Positions 1-5,547 of a stretch of DNA of 6,216 nt are shown one piece after another. The stretch's first letter is position 1; every line of letters starts with the position of its first letter. Made by a program: the position numbers and the translations under genes. Source of the DNA: Candidatus Eiseniibacteriota bacterium. Lineage in GTDB: Bacteria; Joyebacterota; Joyebacteria; Joyebacterales; Joyebacteraceae. Under the pieces are notes generated by a model. That model ran no database searches, was not told the DNA's origin, and saw only the letters and a list, made by a program, of their open reading frames with translations. The stretch lies in NCBI GenBank assembly GCA_030639555.1, contig DAOWCM010000134.1, positions 1-6,216 of the forward strand, in the 5' to 3' direction.

Positions 1-1
1 C

Positions 2-238
2 TGCTGCGGGTGCTGGGGCCCCCATGAGGAACACTGGAGCGCTGACTGCAAGGTCGTGCTCTGCGCGACCGGCCGCGGCGTCAAGCTGTGCTCTGACTGC
101 GATGACTACGGCGACTGCGATACTCTGGAGAGCTTCTATCAGGGAGGAGACTACGAATCCGCCCGCAAGACCCTCGCGCGCATCCGGGAAATAGGTCTTG
201 ACGCATGGGTGCGTGAGATGGAATCTGAGCCCGCGTAG
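2..238 (+). CDS. DUF3795-type Cys-rich protein, 5'-truncated by window edge
   Basis: The frame is open from the first full codon (position 2) to TAG at 236-238, giving 78 residues with no start codon needed inside the window. A GTG at 56 is in frame, but the conserved cysteine region continues upstream of it, so it is not the true start. The visible part begins with a CxxC (residues 1 and 4, with an extra Cys at 2), followed by Cys 16, 21, 30, 33 and 39, then a helical tail ending near IREIGLDAWVREM. This matches the C-terminal two thirds of the next gene residue for residue without gaps, so it belongs to the same family. DUF3795 proteins are small and cysteine-rich and are thought to bind metal; no enzymatic role is established to my knowledge. 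The position matching Cys67 of the downstream paralogue is Ser here. The N-terminal CGxxC-type motif expected of the family lies outside the window. Confidence 0.8.
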   Translation, partial: CCGCWGPHEEHWSADCKVVLCATGRGVKLCSDCDDYGDCDTLESFYQGGDYESARKTLARIREIGLDAWVREMESEPA

Positions 239-268
239 TAGGCTTGGGAGCGCCATTCCGTCCGCCGT

Positions 269-275
269 GGAGGAG
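269..275 (+). promoter_or_regulatory. Ribosome binding site deciding the start at 279
   Basis: GGAGGAG lies just before ATG 279, with 5 bases between the GGAGG core (269-273) and the start codon. It supports 279 over the longer in-frame ATG at 198. That longer start would overlap the upstream gene by 41 bases and add 27 residues with no family resemblance. Confidence 0.75.
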
Positions 276-278
276 CTG

Positions 279-677
279 ATGAGCACGGTCGATCTGACGC
301 TGGTTGGAGCCTGCGGACTCTACTGCGGTGAGTGCGAGGTCTACGTCGCGTTCAGCGAGGGCGACCTCGAGAAACAGGAAGAGATCGCCGAGTCGATCTC
401 TCGACAGTTTGGGTCGGAGGTCGGTCCAGAGCAGATCATCTGTGGAGGATGCCGCGGTCCAGAGGAGATCTCCTTCTGTGCCGGCTGCAAGATCCGCCCG
501 TGCGCGACGGCGCGCGGTTTCGCCACGTGCGCCGAGTGCGACGAGATGGACGATTGCGAGACGCTGGGGGTGTTCCTCGGGACCGACATCGGCCGGGACG
601 CACGGCGAGGTCTGGAGGGCATTCAGAAGCTGGGTCTCCAAGAGTGGTTGGTGAGGAAGGGCGGGGACCATCCGTAG
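279..677 (+). CDS. DUF3795 domain Cys-rich protein (132 aa)
   Basis: This small soluble protein has 11 cysteines in 132 residues: 12, 16, 19, 55, 58, 67, 70, 75, 84, 87 and 93. The N-terminal motif ACGLYCGECEVY (11-22) is the hallmark of DUF3795 proteins. It is followed by an acidic helix (about 25-45), then a cluster of CxxC pairs (55/58, 67/70, 84/87), and a C-terminal helix ending in LGLQEWL. The spacing suggests two or more metal sites, zinc or iron-sulfur, which is inference. There is no signal peptide or membrane segment. The start was chosen at ATG 279 because of the SD at 269-275 and because the family motif begins about ten residues in. The gene sits 40 bases after a paralogue on the same strand, so the two are probably co-transcribed. 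The function of the family is unknown to me; a redox, metal-handling or regulatory role would only be a guess. Confidence 0.85.
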   Translation: MSTVDLTLVGACGLYCGECEVYVAFSEGDLEKQEEIAESISRQFGSEVGPEQIICGGCRGPEEISFCAGCKIRPCATARGFATCAECDEMDDCETLGVFLGTDIGRDARRGLEGIQKLGLQEWLVRKGGDHP

Positions 678-743
678 CAGCGGCCGCCACCCCGCGGAGG
701 AGTCACGCAACTGGGACCACCATCCCACGAGGGCATCACGCAG

Positions 744-1163
744 ATGAAGAGCTACCGCAAGGAGCTCTGGTTCGAGGTGCCGGGCCGGCGCTCCTTCATC
801 AACATCACTCCGAAAGTGGAAGACGCGCTCGTTGAGTCGGGCGTGCGCGAGGGTCTGGTCCTCGTGAACGCGATGCACATAACTGCCTCCGTCTTCATCA
901 ATGATGACGAACCGGGGCTGCACCGTGACTACGAGGAGTGGCTGGAGGAGCTGGCTCCCCACGAGCCGGTGGACCACTACAGCCACAACCGCACGGGAGA
1001 GGACAACGGCGACGCCCACCTCAAGCGTCAGGTGATGGGCAGAGAGGTGGTCGTGGCCGTCACGGACGGAGCGCTCGACTTCGGGCCGTGGGAGCAGATC
1101 TTCTACGGCGAGTTCGATGGTGGGCGGCGCAAGCGGGTGCTCGTCAAGATTGTGGGTGAGTAG
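744..1163 (+). CDS. yjbQ: YjbQ/UPF0047 family protein (secondary thiamine-phosphate synthase family)
   Basis: This 139-residue protein has essentially the usual family length (E. coli YjbQ is about 138). Hallmarks in order are NAMHITASVFIND (42-54), with the conserved His45 and an Asn late in the motif; HNRTGEDNGDAHLKR (81-95), with His81, Asp87, Asn88 and His92; and the DFGPWEQIFYGEFDG block (112-126). The family forms small compact trimers. It carries the name secondary thiamine-phosphate synthase because overexpressed members can make thiamine phosphate weakly in thiE-deficient cells; the physiological substrate is not settled. The start ATG 744 has a modest SD (GAGGG, 729-733) 10 bases upstream. 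The gene lies 66 bases after the DUF3795 gene. No other thiamine gene is visible nearby, so the context does not support a thiamine operon. The assignment to the family is secure; the reaction in this organism is not. Confidence 0.93.
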   Translation: MKSYRKELWFEVPGRRSFINITPKVEDALVESGVREGLVLVNAMHITASVFINDDEPGLHRDYEEWLEELAPHEPVDHYSHNRTGEDNGDAHLKRQVMGREVVVAVTDGALDFGPWEQIFYGEFDGGRRKRVLVKIVGE

Positions 1164-1199
1164 GTAGTCGATCAGTTAGGGAGAAGCAAGTTTCCCCTT

Positions 1200-1204
1200 G
1201 GAGG
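1200..1204 (+). promoter_or_regulatory. Ribosome binding site deciding the start at 1215
   Basis: GGAGG sits one base before ATG 1206, too close for initiation there, and ten bases before ATG 1215, an acceptable distance. This favours the shorter protein beginning MSERTKIAWTDSTWNP, which is also how members of the family typically begin. Confidence 0.65.
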
Positions 1205-1214
1205 CATGCTGTCC

Positions 1215-1976
1215 ATGAGCGAACGGACGAAGATAGCGTGGACGGATTCCACTTGGAATCCGGTCCGTGGTTGCACAAAGGTGAGCCCCGGTTGCGCGAA
1301 CTGCTACGCTGAGGCCTTCGCCGAGCGCTTCAGAGGGGTGCCAGGACATCCGTTCGAGAATGGCTTCGACTTCCGTCTGGTCCCCGAGAAGCTAGATGAG
1401 CCGCTTCGTTGGAAGAAACCGCGGATGGTATTCGTGTGTTCAATGGGTGACCTGTTCCACGAGGAGGTACCGGAGGACTACATCAAGGCAGTGTTCGATG
1501 TCATGGCGAAGGCACATTGGCATGTCTTTCAGGTTCTCACGAAGAGGTCTCCTCGGCTTCTGGAGATGAGCGACCGTGTCCAATGGGCACCCAATATCTG
1601 GATGGGGGTATCTGTGGAATCTCAGCCCTATGTGAGTCGGATAAAGCACCTTGCTCAAGTCCCATCGGCCATTCGCTTCATCAGCGTCGAACCTCTGCTC
1701 GGGTCACTACCCGATCTGCAACTCTCGGCGATCGACTGGGTCATAGTGGGAGGAGAGTCCGGTTCCAGGGCACGTCCCATGGAGCTGTCGTGGGCGCAGA
1801 GCATAAGAGACCAGTGTGTTCACGCAGGAGTACCATTCTTCCTCAAGCAACTCGGTGGTCGGCAACGCAAGCACTCGGGAGAAGAGGCTGTGCTTGACGG
1901 TCAGACATGGGTGGAACTGCCGGCACCTACATCGAACGCGCGCTACACGTTCCCGCTCGCACGGGCCGACGCCTAG
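1215..1976 (+). CDS. DUF5131 / phage Gp37/Gp68 family protein with three-Cys motif
   Basis: This 253-residue protein matches the DUF5131 family (Pfam PF07505), often annotated phage Gp37/Gp68. It opens with the family signature IAWTDSTWNPVRGC, then Cys20, Cys27 and Cys30 (CX6CX2C) followed by YAEAFAERF. The remaining hallmarks run in order: FVCSMGDLFHEEVP (73-86), HVFQVLTKRS (103-112), IWMGVSVESQ (128-137), RFISVEPLLG (154-163), DWVIVGGESGSRARPM (174-189), FFLKQLGG (208-215) and LDGQTW (227-232). These alternating beta-strand and loop blocks suggest a TIM-barrel-like fold, and the cysteines recall the iron-sulfur ligands of radical SAM enzymes. The spacing is not the canonical CX3CX2C, so radical SAM activity is inference. 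About 15 residues follow the usual C-terminal block. The substrate is unknown. The companion gene tcmP starts 14 bases after the stop, the usual partnership for this family. ATG 1206 is the alternative start, adding three residues. Confidence 0.92.
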   Translation: MSERTKIAWTDSTWNPVRGCTKVSPGCANCYAEAFAERFRGVPGHPFENGFDFRLVPEKLDEPLRWKKPRMVFVCSMGDLFHEEVPEDYIKAVFDVMAKAHWHVFQVLTKRSPRLLEMSDRVQWAPNIWMGVSVESQPYVSRIKHLAQVPSAIRFISVEPLLGSLPDLQLSAIDWVIVGGESGSRARPMELSWAQSIRDQCVHAGVPFFLKQLGGRQRKHSGEEAVLDGQTWVELPAPTSNARYTFPLARADA

Positions 1977-1978
1977 AA

Positions 1979-1984
1979 GGGGAG
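1979..1984 (+). promoter_or_regulatory. Strong ribosome binding site deciding the TTG start of tcmP
   Basis: GGGGAG, within AAGGGGAG at 1977-1984, lies immediately after the stop of the DUF5131 gene and 6 bases before TTG 1991. No comparable site precedes ATG 1907, and for ATG 2018 it is 33 bases away. This makes TTG 1991 the best start. Confidence 0.75.
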
Positions 1985-1990
1985 TGTAGC

Positions 1991-3085
1991 TTGCTTCCAA
2001 AGACCACACTCTGGCCAATGTCGCCCCACACAGAAGGCAAACACCTCGTGCTAAGGCGGTATCTTGATGCTTGGCTTCCTATTCTTGGGAGCCGGTTCGG
2101 TCGGATTCTCTTCATCGATGGGTTCGCAGGTCCTGGAGCGTACGTAGGAGGAGAAGAAGGCTCTCCCCTTGTCGCCCTGCGAGCGCTGGCGGAGCACACT
2201 GCCAGAGGGATGATCACCGCGGAAACAGTTTTCGTCTTCATCGAGAAGGACCTGAAACGCGCCCATCACCTTCGTGGCCTCATCAGCGACCTGCCATTCA
2301 AGCTGCCGAGGAACTGCACGATCGAGGTGATATCCGGAGCGTTCGATGAGACTCTGACGGAAGTACTGGATCACGTAGAAGCGCAGAAGTCAGGGTTGGC
2401 TCCGTCGTTCGTGATGGTGGACCCGTTCGGCGTGTCTGATACGCCGATGTCTGTGATACGCCGCCTTCTGGCGAATCGTAGGAGTGAGGTCTACATCACT
2501 TTCATGTACGATGCGATATCGCGGTTCAGCAACACACCGGAGTTCGCCCCTCACCTCGATGGTCTCTTCGGATGCGACTCCTGGCGTGAAGGCATCGATA
2601 TAGAAGATTCGCGCGAGAGCAAGCGGTTCTACTACGATCTCTATGAGGCTCAGTTGAAGGCGGCCGGAGCTGAGAACGTCGTCCGCTTCGAGTTGTATGA
2701 GGGGAAGCGCCTTGTCTATGCTGTTTTCTTCGGGACGCAGCATTGGATGGGAGCGGACCGGATGAAGCAAGCGATCTGGAGAGTGTGCTCGTTCGGTGAC
2801 TTCGCATTCCGCGGGACACGGTCTCCACAGGGTTCCCTCCTTCTGAGTGCGCCTGACTATGGCGCCCTCCAAGACGCCTTGCGCAGGGAGTTCTGCGGGA
2901 AAGGCTGGGTGTCGGTCGCGTCTCTCGAGGAGTTCGTCGGCTCGGATCGCACTGACTTCCATTGCGGACATCTGAAGAAGAACGGCCTCAAGCCCATGGA
3001 GGAAAGCGGTGCGCTCGAGGCTGATAACGAGACACGCAAGAAGCGATATACCTACCCCGAAGGCACTCTAGTCAGGTTTCTCTGA
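1991..3085 (+). CDS. tcmP: Three-Cys-motif partner protein TcmP
   Basis: This 364-residue protein starts at TTG 1991. The N-terminus KTTLWPMSPHTEGKHLVLRRYL followed by AWLPIL is the typical opening of TcmP (NCBIfam TIGR04474), the recurrent partner of DUF5131 proteins. The core resembles a class I methyltransferase: a glycine-rich loop FIDGFAGPG (41-49), an acidic residue at the end of the second strand (FVFIEKD, 81-87), and VMVDPFG (141-147) in the place of a DPPY-like motif. A second conserved block, LVYAVFFGTQHW with MKQAIW (241-263), follows. The C-terminus (about 290-364) looks like a winged helix: helix LQDALRREF, GWVSVASLEEF, then HLKKNGLKPMEESGAL and a beta wing with RYTYP. That suggests nucleic-acid binding, by inference. 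An in-frame ATG at 1907 would extend the protein 28 residues into the upstream gene and lacks an SD. Methyl transfer and its target are unproven. Confidence 0.92.
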   Translation: MLPKTTLWPMSPHTEGKHLVLRRYLDAWLPILGSRFGRILFIDGFAGPGAYVGGEEGSPLVALRALAEHTARGMITAETVFVFIEKDLKRAHHLRGLISDLPFKLPRNCTIEVISGAFDETLTEVLDHVEAQKSGLAPSFVMVDPFGVSDTPMSVIRRLLANRRSEVYITFMYDAISRFSNTPEFAPHLDGLFGCDSWREGIDIEDSRESKRFYYDLYEAQLKAAGAENVVRFELYEGKRLVYAVFFGTQHWMGADRMKQAIWRVCSFGDFAFRGTRSPQGSLLLSAPDYGALQDALRREFCGKGWVSVASLEEFVGSDRTDFHCGHLKKNGLKPMEESGALEADNETRKKRYTYPEGTLVRFL

Positions 3086-3103
3086 CCGGCGCAATGGCGC
3101 CGG
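3086..3103 (+). terminator. GC hairpin directly after tcmP stop (no U tract)
   Basis: CCGGCGC (3086-3092) and GCGCCGG (3097-3103) form a perfect 7-bp all-GC stem with the loop AATG, beginning on the base after the TGA. No run of T follows, so this is not a classic intrinsic terminator. It could stall or protect the 3' end of the cassette transcript, or act with a termination factor. It separates the cassette from the helicase gene 54 bases further on. Confidence 0.4.
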
Positions 3104-3157
3104 CGGCACGGCAATCACACAGACCATCACGAGCAAGCATCAGGAGCGCCCTTCAGA

Positions 3158-5476
3158 ATGACCATCACTGACTTCCTCGAGCACATCCAGCACGAGGGCG
3201 AGTACAAAGGACAGATCAGGCACATCGAGACGCTCCCCGCGCGCGAGGCTTCGTACGGTGAGCTGTCCCGCCCGTTGCCCGAGGTCCTGAGTGCGGCGCT
3301 CGGCGCCGCAGGCATAGACCGCCTCTACTCTCATCAGGTCGAGGCCGTTGACGCCATCAGAAACGGCGACAACGTCGTCGTCGTATCGGGCACGGCCTCG
3401 GGTAAGACTCTCTGCTACAACATCCCGGTCATCGAAACCCTCCTGGGCGAGCCGAATGCGAAGGCGCTCTACCTGTTCCCGACCAAGGCCCTCGCTCAGG
3501 ACCAGCTCAAGGGCCTCGTTCGCCTGTCTGGTCTCGACGATCGGCTGATGGAGCTCGTTCGCCCCGGAACCTACGACGGCGATACCACGCGCCACACCAG
3601 AAGGAAACTCCGGGACGAGGGGAACATCATCCTCTCGAACCCGGACATGCTCCATGCCGGCATCCTTCCTTACCATCCCAAGTGGAACCGTTTCTTCAAG
3701 GACCTGCGTTACGTCGTCATCGATGAGATCCACACCTACCGCGGCATCTTCGGCTCGAACGTGGCGAACGTGATACGGCGCTTGCAGCGCGTCTGCGAGC
3801 ATTACGGCAGCAGTCCTCAGTTCATCTGCTCGAGCGCCACGATCGCTAATCCCAAGGAGCTCGCCGAGCGCCTCACGGGGCTTCCTGTCGAGATCGTGGA
3901 CAAAGACGGCAGCCCGCGCGGGAAGAAGCACTTCGTGCTCTGGAACCCGCCGTTTCTGGATCCCACGCAGATGGAGCGCAGAAGCTCAAACGTCGAGGGA
4001 CACTGGCTGATGGCGAAGCTGATTGCGGAGGGCTTCCAGACGATAGCCTTCGGCAGGGCGCGCGTCGTGGCGGAGCTTCTCTACAAGTACACGAAGGAGA
4101 CGCTCGAGCGCATCAAACCCGAGTACGCGAGGAAGATCAGGCCGTACAGGGGTGGATACCTGCCCGAGGAGCGGAGGGAGATCGAGCGTCAGCTCTTCTC
4201 CGGCGAGCTGATGGGCGTCGCGAGCACGAACGCTCTCGAGCTGGGCATTGACGTCGGGAGTCTCGATGCCGCGATCATCGTCGGTTTCCCCGGCACCATC
4301 GCAAGCACGTGGCAGCAGGCCGGCCGCGCTGGGCGTGCGTCCGACGAGTCGCTCGCGGTGCTCGTCGGCTACAACGACCCGATCGACCAGTACCTCATGA
4401 GGCACGGCGAGTATTTCTTCCGGCAGTCGCCCGAGAATGCCGTCATCGACCCCGAGAACAAGTACATTCTCTCGAAGCACCTCAAGTGTGCCGCGTTCGA
4501 GCTTCCGCTGACGGAGGCGGACGGCGGGCGCTTCGGCGACGTTACCGAGCCCATCGTGGAGCTCCTGGAGGAGTTCGAGCAGCTCAAGGAGCTGGACGGG
4601 CGCTACTACTGGTCCTCGACCGACTTTCCCGCGCGGGAAACGAGCCTCCGGACGATCTCGGATGATACGTACGCGATCGTGGATGTGAAGAACGACAACT
4701 CCGTCATCGGCGTGGTCGATGGGATCAGCGCGCTCGAGTTGGTGTATCCCGAGGCGATCTATCTCCACGAGGGTGAGACCTACTTCGTTCGTGATCTCGA
4801 TCTGGAGCAGAAGATCGCATACGTCGAGAAGCAGGACGTCGACTACTACACGCAGCCCGTGCTCGAGTCGTCCATCCGGATTCAGAAGGAGAAGACCAAC
4901 AGGGTCTGGCGGGGCAACCGCGCGTTCTTCGGCGACGCCACCGTCACGTGGCTGACGGCGGCCTTCAAGAAGATCAAGTTCTACCAGCTCGACTCCATCG
5001 GCTGGTGCAATCTGGACCTTCCGTCACTGCACCTCGACACCGCGGCGATGTGGCTCATTCCCGACAAGGCGGTGATGAACGAGCTCAGGGGGATGGGACG
5101 TAACCCGGTGGAGGGACTCGTCGGTGTACGCAACATAGCGATATCGGTCCTGCCTCTCTTTTCCATGTGCGACCGTCGCGACATAGGCGGTATAGTAGAC
5201 AGTAGCAACACCGGTAGCCCCACGATGTTCCTCTACGATCGCTACGACGGCGGTCTCGGGTTCGCTGAGACCGGCTATCGCATGATCGAAGAACTGCTCG
5301 GGAGCTGCCTCGAACTGGTCGACGAATGTGAATGCGAAGACGGCTGTCCCTCCTGCGTTGGTCTGCCGATCCTGCGTCCGGCGATCCAGCAGGACCCCGA
5401 CGCCCAGGGCAGCTGGCCCATTCCGGACAAGGAATCGGCCAGGCTACTTCTCACGGCCATGCTGTCGAGGGAGTAG
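3158..5476 (+). CDS. DEAD/DEAH-box helicase with DUF1998 (YprA/MrfA-like)
   Basis: This 772-residue protein is a superfamily 2 ATP-dependent helicase. N-terminal core motifs: YSHQ (57-60), Walker A GTASGKT (78-84), Ia PTKALAQDQ (108-116), a conserved SNPDMLHAGILP stretch (160-171), Walker B DEIH (189-192) and SAT (226-228). Second core domain: STNALELGIDVG (356-367) and QQAGRAGR (386-393). The C-terminal DUF1998 region carries HLDTAAMW (625-632), CDRRDIGG (671-678) and YDRYDGGLGFAE (693-704). A zinc-type cluster Cys724, Cys726, Cys730 and Cys733 (CECEDGCPSC) follows. This is the architecture of B. subtilis YprA/MrfA, a 3'-5' DNA helicase acting in mitomycin-lesion repair, and of the related Hrq1 helicases, and its length is similar. 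ATG 3158 has AGGAG (3142-3146) 11 bases upstream. The exonuclease partner MrfB/YprB is not the next gene. All catalytic motifs are intact; the repair role is inferred from family membership. Confidence 0.93.
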   Translation: MTITDFLEHIQHEGEYKGQIRHIETLPAREASYGELSRPLPEVLSAALGAAGIDRLYSHQVEAVDAIRNGDNVVVVSGTASGKTLCYNIPVIETLLGEPNAKALYLFPTKALAQDQLKGLVRLSGLDDRLMELVRPGTYDGDTTRHTRRKLRDEGNIILSNPDMLHAGILPYHPKWNRFFKDLRYVVIDEIHTYRGIFGSNVANVIRRLQRVCEHYGSSPQFICSSATIANPKELAERLTGLPVEIVDKDGSPRGKKHFVLWNPPFLDPTQMERRSSNVEGHWLMAKLIAEGFQTIAFGRARVVAELLYKYTKETLERIKPEYARKIRPYRGGYLPEERREIERQLFSGELMGVASTNALELGIDVGSLDAAIIVGFPGTIASTWQQAGRAGRASDESLAVLVGYNDPIDQYLMRHGEYFFRQSPENAVIDPENKYILSKHLKCAAFELPLTEADGGRFGDVTEPIVELLEEFEQLKELDGRYYWSSTDFPARETSLRTISDDTYAIVDVKNDNSVIGVVDGISALELVYPEAIYLHEGETYFVRDLDLEQKIAYVEKQDVDYYTQPVLESSIRIQKEKTNRVWRGNRAFFGDATVTWLTAAFKKIKFYQLDSIGWCNLDLPSLHLDTAAMWLIPDKAVMNELRGMGRNPVEGLVGVRNIAISVLPLFSMCDRRDIGGIVDSSNTGSPTMFLYDRYDGGLGFAETGYRMIEELLGSCLELVDECECEDGCPSCVGLPILRPAIQQDPDAQGSWPIPDKESARLLLTAMLSRE

Positions 5477-5507
5477 TCCGGAGGCGACGGAGATAGAGGG
5501 GCCGCAG

Positions 5508-5533
5508 GTGCGCCGGCCACGCGGCCGCCGCAC
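5508..5533 (+). other. Imperfect GC hairpin between the helicase and hydrolase genes
   Basis: GTGCG (5508-5512) pairs with CGCAC (5529-5533). CGGCC (5514-5518) pairs with GGCCG (5523-5527). A C-C mismatch lies between the two stems and the loop is ACGC. The structure ends two bases before the SD of the next gene and has no T run after it, so it could modulate translation or processing between the two genes. In such GC-rich sequence a chance hairpin is quite possible. Confidence 0.3.
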
Positions 5534-5534
5534 G

Positions 5535-5540
5535 GGGAGG
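5535..5540 (+). promoter_or_regulatory. Ribosome binding site deciding the TTG start at 5548
   Basis: GGGAGG lies 7 bases before TTG 5548, an ideal distance. The first in-frame ATG is codon 36, already inside the hydrolase domain, so the TTG start is well supported. Confidence 0.75.
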
Positions 5541-5547
5541 GGACGCC

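Larger units (their letters stand above)
1164..3103 (+). other. Probable acquired two-gene cassette (DUF5131 + TcmP)
   Basis: Hand counts of individual 60-base rows give about 53-55% GC inside the cassette (rows at 1501, 1621, 2041, 2221, 2341). Rows outside it give about 57-68% (961, 3541, 4021, 4801, 5701). The pair has its own SD sites, is tightly packed (14-base gap) and ends in a GC hairpin right after the second stop. It separates two genes typical of a chromosomal backbone. I found no transposase, integrase, tRNA, or convincing direct or inverted repeats at the edges, so the insertion mechanism and exact ends are unknown. The boundaries given are the flanking stop codon and the hairpin end, not proven junctions. 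Confidence 0.45.

Noticed and set aside
712..727. Small inverted repeat TGGGA / TCCCA before yjbQ
   Set aside because: Five base pairs with a six-base loop is within chance expectation and has no supporting feature.
81..1019. Long reverse-strand frame of 312 codons across the DUF3795 and yjbQ genes
   Set aside because: It runs opposite three recognisable genes, has low-complexity Arg/Val/Leu-rich sequence with no family motif, and is the type of shadow frame expected in high-GC DNA.
1178..1198. Imperfect hairpin AGGGAGAA / TTTCCCCT between yjbQ and the DUF5131 gene
   Set aside because: The stem needs an A-C mismatch and a G-T wobble and is followed by only two T before the SD, so it is too weak to call a terminator.
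1185..3137. AGCAAG present on both sides of the cassette as a possible target-site duplication
   Set aside because: Only six bases match, at 1185-1190 and near 3132-3137, and the flanking sequence does not agree; chance is the simpler explanation.
3140..4768. Two reverse-strand frames of about 260 codons within the helicase
   Set aside because: The + strand encodes an uninterrupted helicase with every core motif; the reverse frames are codon-bias shadows.
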